The notes beneath the pieces are model-generated. The model worked only from the letters and a program-made list of their open reading frames with translations, was not told the origin of the DNA and ran no database searches. From an uncultured beta proteobacterium (GTDB lineage: Bacteria; Pseudomonadota; Gammaproteobacteria; Burkholderiales; Burkholderiaceae_C), in the NCBI GenBank assembly GCA_903838565.1, contig CAILZB010000029.1, positions 1 to 57,591 on the forward strand: a DNA stretch of 57,591 nt, written 5' to 3'. The position numbers and the translations under genes are program-made. Shown here in pieces: positions 8,244 through 17,452 of the stretch (positions are counted from its first letter, which is position 1; each line of letters opens with the position of its first letter).

Positions 8244-8438
8244 GGCCGCGACTTTATAAGCCTGAAGGCAAAACGCAAACTATAGTTTTCTTGTTTGCTT
8301 ATGTGAATTGAAGTATGTAGGGAAACCTGCGCTCACAAGTTATTTACCGCCAGCAGGCAAGGGATCGACGGCAATGGTTACCATTGAGGCTTAACGACAA
8401 CCTGTTGGCACCTGCCTTGCCCCCGCAGTCGCCACAAG
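8244..8438. promoter_or_regulatory. Divergent promoter region of the cys operon and the PAS-GGDEF-EAL gene
   Basis: This 195-bp AT-rich gap contains three symmetric elements. AAACTATAGTTT (8277-8288) is a perfect 12-bp palindrome, and GCAAAC (8275-8280) with GTTTGC (8293-8298) flanks its right side. CAATGGTTACCATTG (8372-8386) is a perfect 15-bp palindrome 52 bp before the start of the PAS-GGDEF-EAL gene. The first pair lies 30-55 bp upstream of the permease start, where a CysB-type activator of sulfate assimilation would be expected to bind; this is inference from context only. Confidence 0.45.
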
Positions 8439-10562
8439 ATGAACCAAGCCCCGCACGCCATGCCAGAATCCACTCATCAAGAGGGCGTCATACCGTCTGA
8501 GGGCGACCTGGACTCGCTGAGGCTGCGCCTGGCCACCACCTGGTACTGGCGCCAAGACGCGCAATGGCGCTTCGTCCAGGTGGACGAAGTCTGCGACTGC
8601 ATGGGGATTCGCCGCGAAGACTGGCTGGGTCACACCCTCTGGAATACGCCCAATTGCATGGCCTACGATTTCTGGGACGCGCATCGGCAGGATCTGCTGG
8701 CGCAGCGATCCTTCAGGGATCTGCAGTTTGAGATACCCGAGCCCGCAGACGCCGCCTCCACGCTGTGGTTGCAGATCAGCGGCGAGCCCATTCTGGACGC
8801 GCAGGGCGGCGTCACCGGTTACCACGGCTTCGGACGCGATGTGACAGCACAAAAGCGCATGGAGCTGGCGCTGCGCGGGCGTGAACTGCGGCTGCGCGCC
8901 ATTTTCGAACAGAGCCCGCTGGCCATCATCGAGTGGGATACGCGATTGCGCGTGCGCCGCTGGAACCTCGCGGCGGAGAAGATTTTCGGCTGGACACGCG
9001 AGGAGATCCTCGGTCGCCATGCGCGCATCCTGTCGCACCCGTCGCGTCACCACTTGTATGGCGAAATGGGCCACGAATTGGTGCTAGGGCTTGTGCCGAG
9101 CAAGCATGTGGCGCAAAACCTGCACAAACTCGGACACGAGCTGCCCTGTTCCTGGACCACATCCATGCTGCACGACGACCATGGCAAGGTCATGGGCGCG
9201 ATTTCGGTGGTGGAGAACCTGACCGAGCGCAAGCTGGCGGAGTCGCTGATCGAACACATGGGGCGCCACGACGCCCTCACCAACCTGCCCAACCGCAGTT
9301 TTCTGCTGGCGCAGCTGGAAGCGGCGCTGGCCGAGTCCGTGGGGCCAGTGCGCCGACCGTTGGCGGTGCTGGTGCTGAACATGGACCGGTTCAAGCAGAT
9401 CAACGAAGGCATGGGCCACGCCATGGGCGACCAGGTGCTGTTCGAGGTGGGGCGGCGACTCAGCGCAACGGTGCCGCGCTCGAGCATCGTGGCGCGCCTG
9501 GCGGGAGACGAATTCGCCGTCGTGTTGCGCCAGGATGCGAGCGCGCGCGGTGCCCATGCGTTGGGCGAAAAATTGCGCGCAAGCTTGAGCGAGGTCTACC
9601 GCGTCGACGGCCAGGAGCTGCACTGCAGCGCCAGCGTCGGGATTGCGCTCTATCCCGACGATGGGCAGGACGCGCGGGAATTGCTGCACCATGCCGATGC
9701 CGCGCTGTCGCATGCCAAGGGCGCCGGACGCAATCAGCTGCGCTTCTTCTCGGCCAGCCTGAAGCAGGCGGTGACGGCGCGCCGCGAGGTCGAGCGCGAT
9801 CTGGGGCAGGCCTTGCGCCGGGGCGAACTCATGCTGCATTTCCAGCCGCAGGTGGACGCAGTCAGCGGCGCCATGGTCGGTGCCGAGGCGCTGCTGCGCT
9901 GGAACCACCCGACCAACGGGCCGATTGCGCCGGTGACCTTCATTCCGATTGCGGAAAGCGCCGACCTGATTGTGGAGATCGGCGCCTGGGTGCTGGATCA
10001 GGCCTGCGCCACGCTGCGCCATTGGCAGGACCAGGGCGTCTTGGGCGTGTCCATGGCGGTCAATCTGTCGGCGCATCAGTTGCGCGACGCGTCTCTCGTG
10101 GGCCTGGTGGCCAGTGCGCTGGAGCGCCACGGGCTCAAGGGACAGGATCTGGAGCTGGAGCTGACAGAATCGGCCGCAATGGAAGACCCCGGTTTCACGA
10201 TCGACGTTTTGAACCAGTTGCGTGAGCTCAAGGTGAGGATCTCCATCGACGACTTCGGCACCGGCTATTCATCGCTGAGTTACCTGAAACTGCTGCCGAT
10301 TCAGCGCCTCAAGCTGGACCAGTCGTTTGTCAAGGAAATCGAGACCGAGGACGACGCGGCGATCTGCATTTCCACGATTGCGCTGGCGCACAAACTCAAG
10401 CTTGAAGTCGTGGCCGAAGGCGTCAGCAGCGAAGTGCAGCGCCATTATCTGAGCAGCAACGGTTGCGACGTGCTGCAGGGCTATCTTTTCAGCCATCCGG
10501 TCGGTGCCGAGGAAGCGATGCAGTTTGCACTGAAACACGCCCCGGCGGGAACCGCCTCGTAG
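8439..10562 (+). CDS. PAS-PAS-GGDEF-EAL cyclic-di-GMP signalling protein
   Basis: A 707-residue cytoplasmic protein without transmembrane segments. Two PAS/PAC domains (about 30-130 and 145-260) are followed by a GGDEF domain whose signature reads AGDEF and then a complete EAL domain with [31 protein letters not shown] and VVAEGV. The EAL catalytic residues are all present, so phosphodiesterase activity is likely. AGDEF variants can be either active cyclases or GTP-binding regulators, so net activity is uncertain. It is convergent with a degenerate GGDEF gene, the two stops lying about 15 bp apart. A perfect palindrome sits upstream of its start. Confidence 0.92.
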   Translation: MNQAPHAMPESTHQEGVIPSEGDLDSLRLRLATTWYWRQDAQWRFVQVDEVCDCMGIRREDWLGHTLWNTPNCMAYDFWDAHRQDLLAQRSFRDLQFEIPEPADAASTLWLQISGEPILDAQGGVTGYHGFGRDVTAQKRMELALRGRELRLRAIFEQSPLAIIEWDTRLRVRRWNLAAEKIFGWTREEILGRHARILSHPSRHHLYGEMGHELVLGLVPSKHVAQNLHKLGHELPCSWTTSMLHDDHGKVMGAISVVENLTERKLAESLIEHMGRHDALTNLPNRSFLLAQLEAALAESVGPVRRPLAVLVLNMDRFKQINEGMGHAMGDQVLFEVGRRLSATVPRSSIVARLAGDEFAVVLRQDASARGAHALGEKLRASLSEVYRVDGQELHCSASVGIALYPDDGQDARELLHHADAALSHAKGAGRNQLRFFSASLKQAVTARREVERDLGQALRRGELMLHFQPQVDAVSGAMVGAEALLRWNHPTNGPIAPVTFIPIAESADLIVEIGAWVLDQACATLRHWQDQGVLGVSMAVNLSAHQLRDASLVGLVASALERHGLKGQDLELELTESAAMEDPGFTIDVLNQLRELKVRISIDDFGTGYSSLSYLKLLPIQRLKLDQSFVKEIETEDDAAICISTIALAHKLKLEVVAEGVSSEVQRHYLSSNGCDVLQGYLFSHPVGAEEAMQFALKHAPAGTAS

Positions 10563-10577
10563 ATCGGAGTCGGGCCG

Positions 10578-11564
10578 TCAGGCACAAGCCTGCAGCGTTG
10601 CTGCGGCCGCGATGGGACCCGGCAGCGCTCGTCCCGCAGCCGGGGGCGCCCAAAGCGAGGCCTGCGCTCGATCGAACCATTGCTCCCTATTTTCTCCCGC
10701 CAGACATTGCGCCACGCCGACTCTTGCGCTGACCTTTGCCGGGTCCAGCGAAGCGGCCTTCGCGATGCCGGTGAGCAGACGGTCGGCCAGGATATCGGCC
10801 GTTGCCCGCGTCGTATTCGGACAAAGCACCAGAAATCTCCCACCCTCCCAGCGCGCCAGCGAATCCGAGACCCTGAGCGCTGCCTGCAGCACGATCGCCG
10901 CTGCCACCAGCCGCTCATCCGCGCTTTCATCGCCATCCGTCGCGTGCGGGTCAATGTCGATGACCAGCATGCTCAAGGGGTGGCCGTAGCGCTGCAGCCG
11001 ATCCATTTCGTTGAGCGCTGCTTCCTCCATCCGCGGCCGGTTCCAGACGCCGGTGAGCTTGTCCGTGCTCGCCAGCGAATCCATCCGCTCCAGAATCCTT
11101 TCCATCTCCACATTGGTCTGATGCAGTCGCGCCAGCGAGTGCCGCATCCCGGCAAAATTTTCCTGGCGCGCCAGGTCCAGAATCACCGAGCCGATGAAAA
11201 GTATCGTGGCGTCGTGAGACAGCACCGGGAACTTGATCCACAGGTAGCGCATCGGCGCGTCGTCGACGGTGATCTGCAGCTCGCTGCTGGTGCCGGTGGC
11301 CCCGTCCAGGATCTGTTGATCCGACTGCTTCAGCTGTGCGGCGACGCGGGGATGGAACAGCGTGTCGTCGGTCGCGCTGATGATCTGATCCACGCTGATG
11401 CCAAACAGGGCCTCCATGGCGTCGTTCGCGAGCTGATAGCGTCCGCCCATGTCCTTGACGCAAATCCCCAATCCCGACGCCTGCGGCATCAGCAGCGACA
11501 GCAGCCCGGATGCGCGAATGACGTGCTCCTTGGCGAAGGTATGGATAAGCTCTTTCTCTCTCAT
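10578..11564 (-). CDS. PAS domain protein with degenerate GGDEF domain
   Basis: A 328-residue cytoplasmic protein. An N-terminal PAS domain (CVKDMGGRYQLANDAMEALFG) precedes a GGDEF-family fold recognisable by STDKLTGVWNRPRMEE and SMLVIDID. The active-site loop reads EGGRF instead of GGDEF and the GTP-binding FKxxND segment has been replaced, so it should not make c-di-GMP. I chose ATG 11564 because GGAGAA lies just upstream; a longer frame would need a TTG start. Its tail is alanine- and glycine-rich and aberrant. It may be a receptor or scaffold for other c-di-GMP proteins, or an eroding gene. Confidence 0.85.
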   Translation of the reverse strand: MREKELIHTFAKEHVIRASGLLSLLMPQASGLGICVKDMGGRYQLANDAMEALFGISVDQIISATDDTLFHPRVAAQLKQSDQQILDGATGTSSELQITVDDAPMRYLWIKFPVLSHDATILFIGSVILDLARQENFAGMRHSLARLHQTNVEMERILERMDSLASTDKLTGVWNRPRMEEAALNEMDRLQRYGHPLSMLVIDIDPHATDGDESADERLVAAAIVLQAALRVSDSLARWEGGRFLVLCPNTTRATADILADRLLTGIAKAASLDPAKVSARVGVAQCLAGENREQWFDRAQASLWAPPAAGRALPGPIAAAATLQACA

Positions 11565-11682
11565 GTGTTCTCCGTCGAAAATCGCGACCGCTCGTGAATC
11601 CGTCAGGTACAAATTGTTACCTTGTTTCCGGTTCGAATTATCACGTGGATTTCCTGACGCCAAGCCGGGCGGGAAAACCCTT

Positions 11683-11713
11683 CGTGAAGGCGCTCCCGCG
11701 GCTTCACGCCTTC
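11683..11713 (-). terminator. Probable mnmC terminator hairpin
   Basis: Just past the mnmC stop, arms CGTGAAG (11683-11689) and CTTCACG (11702-11708) pair around a GC-rich loop. A second overlapping pair, GAAGGCG/CGCCTTC, is also possible. On the minus strand the stem is followed by AAGGGTTTTCCC, a short T run, so termination is plausible but not strong. Confidence 0.4.
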
Positions 11714-13493
11714 AGACCGAGGGCTTGCGCTTCAGGCTGTGGCGCTGCGGCGCCAGTGCCGCAGCCAGTTTCCGCTCCACCGGCCAGGGTTCGCCATGCC
11801 ACTGCGCGGCCAGCAGCTCACCGCACAGCAGCGCCAGCGTCAAGCCCCTGGCGCCCATCGCGGTGCTGAGCCACAGGCCCGGAAGTTGGTTCTCATCCAA
11901 TGGTCCGACGACGGGCAGACGATCGGGCGCGGTGCAGCGCACGGCCGTGAAAGACTGCAACTGATTCTGTTCGAAGGTGGGAGCCAGCGCCTGCGCCGTC
12001 CCCGGCAGCAGGGTTTGCAGCTTGGCGTAGTTGGAGATGTGGTCAGAGTCCCGGGAGCGCGTGTCGGTGCTGTCGCGCTCGAAGCTGGAGCCCAGATACC
12101 AGGCCATCCCCGAGTCGGTTGGAACCTGTGGAATGAAATTGCCGTTGCCGTTCACCGGCGTGTCGGGGAAGGCGTCGTCGTCGCCTGCGCCGCGCCAAGC
12201 CCAGGACAACTGGCCGCGCAGGGCCTGCAGTGCAAGCGCGTGTGGCAACAGCGCCTGGCTGCCAAAGCCCGCGCAGACGACGAGCCGCGGCGCCTGCGCC
12301 AGCAGCCGACCCTGCGCGTCCAGCGCCTGCCAGGTCTCGTCTTGCCGGCGCAAGGATTGCACCTGCATGTCCCCGCGCCACGTGACGCCGGGTTGCGCCA
12401 GCAAGGCCTTGACCAGTTGCGCCGGTTTGATCCAGCCCGCCACGGGGTGCCACAGGTCGGGCGCGCCATCGTCCAGACGCCGTTCGCGCACACCGCTCAG
12501 CGCGAAGTCCTGACCCTCGCGCAGCAGGCGGTGCACCTGCTGCCAGGTCATGCTCACGCCCGCGCGCGACAGGCGCGAAAGCACGGCGTCATCCAACGAG
12601 ATATGCGGCACGACCAGGCCTGCAGGCAGGCCCGAGGCACCGGCGGCGGGTTCGCTGCCGGCGTCGAGCACGTCCACGCGCCAGCCGCGCCGCGCCAGGC
12701 TGGCCGCCACGGCCGCGCCCGCCAGACCGGAACCAATGACGACGCAGTGCCCGGCGCGAAGCGCCAGCGGGATTGCGCCGGTACGGACCTTGGGCTCCCA
12801 CGCAGGGTTGAATTCGCCCTCCAGGCGGTCGCGCTTGGGTGGCAGACCGGCGACCATCTGCAGCGCAAAGCCGCACTGCGTCAAACGGTCGCGGATGTCG
12901 CGCGCCACGGTCCAGGTCGCCACGCGCGTGCCCCGGCGGCACAAACGCGAGACCGCCTTGATCGTGTGCTCGTCCCACATGTCAGGATTGAGCGTCGGCG
13001 AGAAGCCGTCAAGAAAAACCGAGTCGGCGTAAAACACCAGCTCGCGCAACATCGGCTGCACGTCGCCCACGCACAGCGTGAGCAGCACGCGCCCGCCTTC
13101 AAAGCTCATGCGGTGGCAGCCCGGACCCAGATCACGCCACTGCAGCGACAGCTCTTGCGCCAGGGCCGCCAATTCGGGCTGATCCTGGGCACTGCGCAGC
13201 AGATCGGTGGCCTCCACCGGGTGCGCTTCGATCGACGCGAAGTGCAGCAACGCGGGGCGCTGCGGGTCGTCCTTCCAGGCCTGCCAGGTGGCGAGAAAGT
13301 TCAGTCCCAGACCAAAGCCGGTTTCCAGCACGCGCCATTGCGGCTGCCGGGCCCAAGCTTGGGGCAGGCCGCAGCCCTGCATGAATACCAGGCGCGCCTG
13401 CGCCAATCCGCCGGCGCAGCTATGGTAGATGTCGTTGAAACGCGGACTGTGCGGCGCGCCGTCGCGCCACTCGACGGTCTGCGCGGGCGTCAT
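11712..13493 (-). CDS. mnmC: Bifunctional tRNA 5-methylaminomethyl-2-thiouridine biosynthesis protein MnmC
   Basis: MnmC completes the mnm5s2U34 wobble modification: a C-terminal FAD-dependent oxidoreductase removes the carboxymethyl group and an N-terminal SAM methyltransferase methylates the product. The 593-residue protein has the methyltransferase motif LETGFGLGLNFL near residue 50, DGFSPTLNPDMW in the catalytic region, and VIGSGLAGAAVAASLARRGW at the start of the FAD domain. C-terminal GARGLTLALLCGELLAAQ is typical of the family. The start at ATG 13493 (MTPAQTVEW) is the family start and lies 2 bp after the yggX stop. It is full length for both halves. Confidence 0.93.
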   Translation of the reverse strand: MTPAQTVEWRDGAPHSPRFNDIYHSCAGGLAQARLVFMQGCGLPQAWARQPQWRVLETGFGLGLNFLATWQAWKDDPQRPALLHFASIEAHPVEATDLLRSAQDQPELAALAQELSLQWRDLGPGCHRMSFEGGRVLLTLCVGDVQPMLRELVFYADSVFLDGFSPTLNPDMWDEHTIKAVSRLCRRGTRVATWTVARDIRDRLTQCGFALQMVAGLPPKRDRLEGEFNPAWEPKVRTGAIPLALRAGHCVVIGSGLAGAAVAASLARRGWRVDVLDAGSEPAAGASGLPAGLVVPHISLDDAVLSRLSRAGVSMTWQQVHRLLREGQDFALSGVRERRLDDGAPDLWHPVAGWIKPAQLVKALLAQPGVTWRGDMQVQSLRRQDETWQALDAQGRLLAQAPRLVVCAGFGSQALLPHALALQALRGQLSWAWRGAGDDDAFPDTPVNGNGNFIPQVPTDSGMAWYLGSSFERDSTDTRSRDSDHISNYAKLQTLLPGTAQALAPTFEQNQLQSFTAVRCTAPDRLPVVGPLDENQLPGLWLSTAMGARGLTLALLCGELLAAQWHGEPWPVERKLAAALAPQRHSLKRKPSV

Positions 13494-13495
13494 GC

Positions 13496-13768
13496 TCAGG
13501 CGGTCGGCGGAACGTAGCCCTGCACCGCGTCGGCGCCGTCGCCGAAGAAGTGGTTCTCCATCTGGCGCGCCAGGTATTGGCGGGCGCGGGCGTCGGCCAG
13601 GTTCAGGCGGTTTTCGTTCACCAGCATGGTCTGCTGGCGTAGCCACTGGGCCCAGGCTTCCTTGCTGACGTTTTCCCAGAGGCGTTTGCCCAGTTCGCCG
13701 GGGTAGGGCGGGAAGTCCAGTCCTTCGGCCTCGTGGCCGAGTTTGACGCAGTTGACGGTACGTGCCAT
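13496..13768 (-). CDS. yggX: Probable Fe(2+)-trafficking protein YggX
   Basis: A 90-residue protein that begins [20 protein letters not shown] and carries the family hallmarks [30 protein letters not shown] and [14 protein letters not shown]. YggX-type proteins are small cytoplasmic proteins linked to iron handling and protection of Fe-S clusters from oxidation. ATG 13768 is the family start, with AAGG upstream. The gene is two bases from mnmC and is probably co-transcribed with it. The conserved cysteine at residue 7 is present. Confidence 0.94.
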   Translation of the reverse strand: MARTVNCVKLGHEAEGLDFPPYPGELGKRLWENVSKEAWAQWLRQQTMLVNENRLNLADARARQYLARQMENHFFGDGADAVQGYVPPTA

Positions 13769-13847
13769 GGGGGTAACCTTAAATGAGAAGAAGGGAGCAG
13801 ACTTGCATGGCGCCAACTGTAGCAATTTTTTGGCATAGTCCGCTAAA

Positions 13848-13895
13848 GCAGCCTGTCGGACTTTGCGCGCCCACGTGCAAAGTCCGACAGGCTGC
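13848..13895. repeat. REP-like perfect 19-bp inverted repeat
   Basis: Arms 13848-13866 and 13877-13895 are perfectly complementary over 19 bp, around the 10-nt loop GCGCCCACGT. The arm reads GCAGCCTGTCGGACTTTGC. It lies between divergent yggX and cysK. The GTCGGACTTT core resembles intergenic palindromes I associate with betaproteobacterial and pseudomonad genomes, so it is probably a mobile REP-type element. Lying between divergent genes, it is not needed as a terminator. Confidence 0.7.
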
Positions 13896-13978
13896 TAGGA
13901 ATAAGCAAAGAACAAAACAGTCGTTGGCACATTCTGGTCAGGCTTGCACAATCGCATTTTTTTGGAGTCGAACGCACC

Positions 13979-14896
13979 ATGAAAGCCGAAAACGTCCTGC
14001 ACACCATAGGCAATACGCCGCATATCCGCATCAACCGTCTGTTTGGCAGCACGCACCAGGTGTGGGTCAAGTCCGAGCGCGCCAACCCGGGCGGCTCGAT
14101 CAAGGACCGGATCGCGCTGGCCATGGTCGAGGCCGCAGAGAAGAGCGGCGAACTCCAGCCTGGCGCCACCATCATCGAGCCCACTTCGGGCAACACCGGC
14201 GTGGGACTGGCGCTGGTGGCTGCGGTCAAGGGCTACAAGCTGATCCTGGTGATGCCCGACAGCATGTCGATCGAGCGCCGCCGCCTGATGCTGGCCTACG
14301 GCGCCACGTTTGACCTGACGCCACGCGAAAAAGGCATGAAGGGGGCCATTGCACGGGCGCAGGAGCTCGCCGCGGCCACGCCTGGGGCCTGGGTGCCACA
14401 GCAGTTCGAAAACCCCGCCAACATCGACGTGCACGTGCGCACCACGGCCCAGGAAATCCTCGCCGATTTCCCCGGCGGCATCGATGTCCTGATCACCGGC
14501 GTGGGCACGGGCGGGCACCTGAGCGGTGTGGCCCAGGTGCTCAAGGCCAAGTGGCCAAAGCTCAAGGTGTATGCGGTGGAGCCCACGGCCTCGCCCGTGA
14601 TCTCCGGCGGCGCGCCCGCGCCGCACCCGATTCAGGGAATTGGCGCGGGCTTCATCCCGAAGAACCTCAAGACCGAACTGCTCGACGGCGTGATCCAGGT
14701 CGAGGCCGAGCCGGCGCGCGAATATGCACGCCGCAGCGCTGCTGAGGAAGGCCTGTTGGTGGGCATTTCCTCCGGTGCCACGCTGGCCGCGATCGCGCAA
14801 AAATTGCCTGAAATCCCCGCCGGGTCCACGGTGCTGGGTTTCAACTACGACACCGGAGAGCGCTACCTGTCGGTCGAAGGCTTCTTGCCGACCTGA
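13979..14896 (+). CDS. cysK: Cysteine synthase (O-acetylserine sulfhydrylase)
   Basis: This PLP enzyme makes cysteine from O-acetylserine and sulfide, the step after sulfite reduction. The 305-residue protein has the PLP lysine in NPGGSIKDR near residue 43, the substrate loop [11 protein letters not shown] near 67, [10 protein letters not shown] and the C-terminal [13 protein letters not shown] Shine-Dalgarno precedes the ATG. Motif spacing and length fit CysK/CysM; I cannot separate the two with certainty, and a CysM-type assignment is possible. It lies 5.7 kb from the cys operon and is transcribed separately, with its own terminator. Confidence 0.92.
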   Translation: MKAENVLHTIGNTPHIRINRLFGSTHQVWVKSERANPGGSIKDRIALAMVEAAEKSGELQPGATIIEPTSGNTGVGLALVAAVKGYKLILVMPDSMSIERRRLMLAYGATFDLTPREKGMKGAIARAQELAAATPGAWVPQQFENPANIDVHVRTTAQEILADFPGGIDVLITGVGTGGHLSGVAQVLKAKWPKLKVYAVEPTASPVISGGAPAPHPIQGIGAGFIPKNLKTELLDGVIQVEAEPAREYARRSAAEEGLLVGISSGATLAAIAQKLPEIPAGSTVLGFNYDTGERYLSVEGFLPT

Positions 14897-14907
14897 TCGC
14901 CATGGGG

Positions 14908-14936
14908 CACCGGCGTGGGCGTGCGCCGGTGGTTTT
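14908..14936 (+). terminator. Rho-independent terminator of cysK
   Basis: CACCGGCG (14908-14915) pairs with CGCCGGTG (14924-14931) over 8 bp around an 8-nt loop, followed by G and TTTT. It starts 12 bp after the cysK stop codon. Confidence 0.8.
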
Positions 14937-15299
14937 GAAAACCAACGAGAGAGGTGCTTCCCTTGCGCCCGGTGCGTCATCTTCGATAGATGCACCCTAG
15001 CCGCGCGCCGACGCGCTATTTTCTGAAGCTGCAGCGCTGGCTTGACCCCCACGACTCGCGCGCCGACATCGGCGCTGTGCGTCCCAGCGCCAGGCATGTT
15101 TCCGTCCGCAACGCCGAACTCGCCCACATGTTGCAGCGTCTGGCGGCCCCGTGGTGCGCGCCGTGATCGGCGGCCCGCAAAGCAATCGAGTGGTCGGCAA
15201 TATCAAATACATTCGCGACGGTGTGATGGAGCGGCACGCCGATACATCACAATGTCACGGCAATCCGGAAGCTGCCTTCAAAATTTTCCACGTTTCAAA
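14937..15299. other. Intergenic stretch with one weak short frame
   Basis: Between the cysK terminator and the patatin gene I find no confident gene. A 58-codon frame runs from ATG 14990 to TGA 15166 on the plus strand and contains YFLKLQRWLDPHDSR and VSVRNAELAHMLQRL. It reads like folded protein rather than random sequence, but has no clear Shine-Dalgarno and no recognised family. It could be a small gene or a remnant of a decayed one. Positions 15167-15299 become AT-richer and probably hold the promoter for the patatin gene. Confidence 0.3.
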
Positions 15300-16436
15300 A
15301 TGACCCAAAATATCAGTATGGACGAGCCCGCCGCTCATTCGAGCACGCCCAGCGCCGACATCAAGCCACGCCGCATTCTGAGCATTGATGGTGGTGGCAT
15401 CCGCGGTCTCATTGCCGTTGAGGTGCTATGCGAAATCGAAGCCATCTTGCGTGAGCGCCATGCTCGTCCGAACATGGTCCTGGCCGATCATTTTGATATG
15501 GTTGCCGGTACCAGCACCGGCGCCATCATTGCGGCGGCCCTCTGTCTGGGGATGTCGTGCAGCGAGCTTCGCGGCTTCTACATGGAAGGCGGGGCCAAGA
15601 TGTTTGAGCCGTCGCATTTCTACGAACGTTTCAAATACAAGTACAAGGACGAAATGTTGTCCGCGCAGTTGCGCGATGTGTTCGGTGCAGACACCCGCCT
15701 GGGCAGCGACAAGCTGCGCTGTCTGCTGATGCTCATCGTGCGAAACAGCAACGCCGACGAAACCTGGACCATCACCAATAACCCGCACAGCCCGTACAAC
15801 GCGCGCTCACGCGCCGACTGCCAGCTGGATTTACCGCTGTGGCAACTGGTGCGCGCCAGCGCGGCGGCGCCTTCGTTCTTTCCCCCCGAAGTGATGAACC
15901 TGGGAGGAAAGGATCTGGTCTTCGTCGATGGCTCGGTGTCGTCCTACTGCAACCCGGCATTTCAGGCCGTCATGCAGGCCACGGCTAAACCCTTTGGCCT
16001 GCTGTGGGCCACAGGCCCACAGGCATTGGAATTGGTCTCGGTCGGCACCGGCCTGGCGCCACACCGGCGCAGCGAATTGCAGGCCGACGACGTCAACCTG
16101 CTGTATGACGCCACCGTGCTGCCGGGGTCGCTGATCCTTTCCAGCGTGATCGAGCAGGACTTCCTGTGCCGATTGTTCGGCCAATGCCGCCACGGCTTAC
16201 CCATGGACAAAATCCTCGGTGATATGGTGGGCATGCCGGCTCCTAGCGGCGACAATCTGTTCAGCTATGTGCGCTACAACGTCGAGCTCAGCGCACGTGG
16301 ATTGCAGCAGATAGGGATTTCGGATATCGAACCGGAAGACGTACAGTTGATCGACTCCGTGGAGCATATCGAAAGTCTCACCAGAATTGGCAAAGCGGTG
16401 GCCGCCCACCATGTGCGCCCGGAGCATTTGATCTGA
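15300..16436 (+). CDS. Patatin-like phospholipase/acyl hydrolase
   Basis: A 378-residue patatin-fold hydrolase with a Ser-Asp dyad. The oxyanion motif is DGGGIRG (about residues 30-36), the nucleophile elbow GTSTG has S72, and the catalytic aspartate is D210 in VFVDGS. Patatins release fatty acids from membrane lipids. No signal peptide or membrane segment is seen, so it is cytoplasmic or peripheral. The start is uncertain: ATG 15300 is used, and ATG 15252 is in frame but neither has a good Shine-Dalgarno. It resembles effector patatins superficially, but no cyclic-nucleotide synthase is adjacent, so a defence role is not supported. Confidence 0.85.
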   Translation: MTQNISMDEPAAHSSTPSADIKPRRILSIDGGGIRGLIAVEVLCEIEAILRERHARPNMVLADHFDMVAGTSTGAIIAAALCLGMSCSELRGFYMEGGAKMFEPSHFYERFKYKYKDEMLSAQLRDVFGADTRLGSDKLRCLLMLIVRNSNADETWTITNNPHSPYNARSRADCQLDLPLWQLVRASAAAPSFFPPEVMNLGGKDLVFVDGSVSSYCNPAFQAVMQATAKPFGLLWATGPQALELVSVGTGLAPHRRSELQADDVNLLYDATVLPGSLILSSVIEQDFLCRLFGQCRHGLPMDKILGDMVGMPAPSGDNLFSYVRYNVELSARGLQQIGISDIEPEDVQLIDSVEHIESLTRIGKAVAAHHVRPEHLI

Positions 16437-16538
16437 TCCACCGCGGGCGCAGGCGGACAGGGTTGGCCGCCATGGGCTAAGGGACTTGCCGCCCCATTCA
16501 ACCTGTCGAGAACGTCGCACCCAACCGCATTCTTGCCC

Positions 16539-17285
16539 TCAATGCTTGGCGTCGCCGCGTCGATGCTGCAGGAACCATTCATACAGCGCCGGATTGGCGT
16601 AGGTCTGGGTCCAGACATCGTGGTCCGCATCAGGGTAGACGGTGAATTTCACATCGCCGCCACAGGCCCTGACGGCGTCCACCATGTCCTGTTCCTCCTT
16701 GAGGGGGACGACCGAATCCTTGGCCCCGTGAAACGCCCAGATCGGCACATCCTTCAGGCGGCACGCGTTGTCGCTCTCGCCGCCGCCGCAGACCGGCGCG
16801 ATGGCGGCGAAGCGCTGCGGATGATCGGTGGCGATCTTCCAGGTGCCGTAGCCGCCCAGGCTCAGGCCCGTCAGGTAGATGCGGTCCTGGTCCACCGGCA
16901 GGCGAGCGGTCAATTCGTCCAGCAAGGTGTTGATGGTGTCGCTGTCCCAGCTGGTGTCTGCCGGCGCCTGGGGTGACACGACGATGAAGGGAAAACGGTG
17001 GTCGCGTTCGAACAGCTTGTGGGGACCATTTGCCTTGACTTGCTCCAAGTCGTCGCCGCGCTCGCCCGAGCCGTGCAGGAATACGATCAGCGGCCATTTC
17101 TTGGTGGCATCGGCGTCATAGCCTTCGGGCAGGTACAGCAGGAAGCGGCTGCTCACGGTCTTGCTGATGGTCTTTTCGAACGATTGCGGATGCTGGCCCG
17201 GCGCCAGCGCCCAGGGATGGTTCATGGCGCAGCCTCCAACAAGCAGCGTGGTCAGGGCGAAGGTGCAAAGCGACGTTCGTGTCAT
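16539..17285 (-). CDS. Lipoprotein alpha/beta hydrolase (PHB depolymerase/esterase-like)
   Basis: A 248-residue secreted hydrolase. The N-terminus is a lipoprotein signal peptide with lipobox LVGGC and C19 as the lipidated residue. The catalytic triad is readable: S142 in GLSLGG, D190 in GAKDSVVP and H222 in ADHDVW, with FLHGSGERGDD as the oxyanion region. This arrangement is found in esterases of the PHB depolymerase/feruloyl esterase-like group (phospholipase/carboxylesterase clan). The substrate is unknown. It converges on the patatin gene with a 102-bp gap that has no obvious terminator. Confidence 0.87.
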   Translation of the reverse strand: MTRTSLCTFALTTLLVGGCAMNHPWALAPGQHPQSFEKTISKTVSSRFLLYLPEGYDADATKKWPLIVFLHGSGERGDDLEQVKANGPHKLFERDHRFPFIVVSPQAPADTSWDSDTINTLLDELTARLPVDQDRIYLTGLSLGGYGTWKIATDHPQRFAAIAPVCGGGESDNACRLKDVPIWAFHGAKDSVVPLKEEQDMVDAVRACGGDVKFTVYPDADHDVWTQTYANPALYEWFLQHRRGDAKH

Positions 17286-17413
17286 GGTGATTTCTCAAAT
17301 GCCCAAGGGGGTCGATCCCGAATTCCGATACTAACGTGCCCGCGTCAGCCAAAAGCCGGGAACTTATGGCGACACAATTCCATCAATCCGTGGACAATCC
17401 TGTGGTGTGTGCT

Positions 17414-17441
17414 GGCCGGATTTCGCCGGCCGTCTATTTTT
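17414..17441 (+). terminator. Terminator-like hairpin in the dsbB leader
   Basis: GGCCGG (17414-17419) and CCGGCC (17426-17431) form a 6-bp stem with loop ATTTCG, followed by GTCTATTTTT. This is a good match to an intrinsic terminator but lies only 12 bp upstream of the dsbB start codon, inside its presumed leader. It could attenuate dsbB or stop transcription arriving from upstream. Confidence 0.45.
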
Positions 17442-17452
17442 AAGGGAACTCG

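Noticed and set aside
15300..16436. Patatin-like gene as a CBASS (CapV-type) defence effector
   Set aside because: No CD-NTase, HORMA, E1/E2 or other defence gene is adjacent; neighbours are housekeeping genes.
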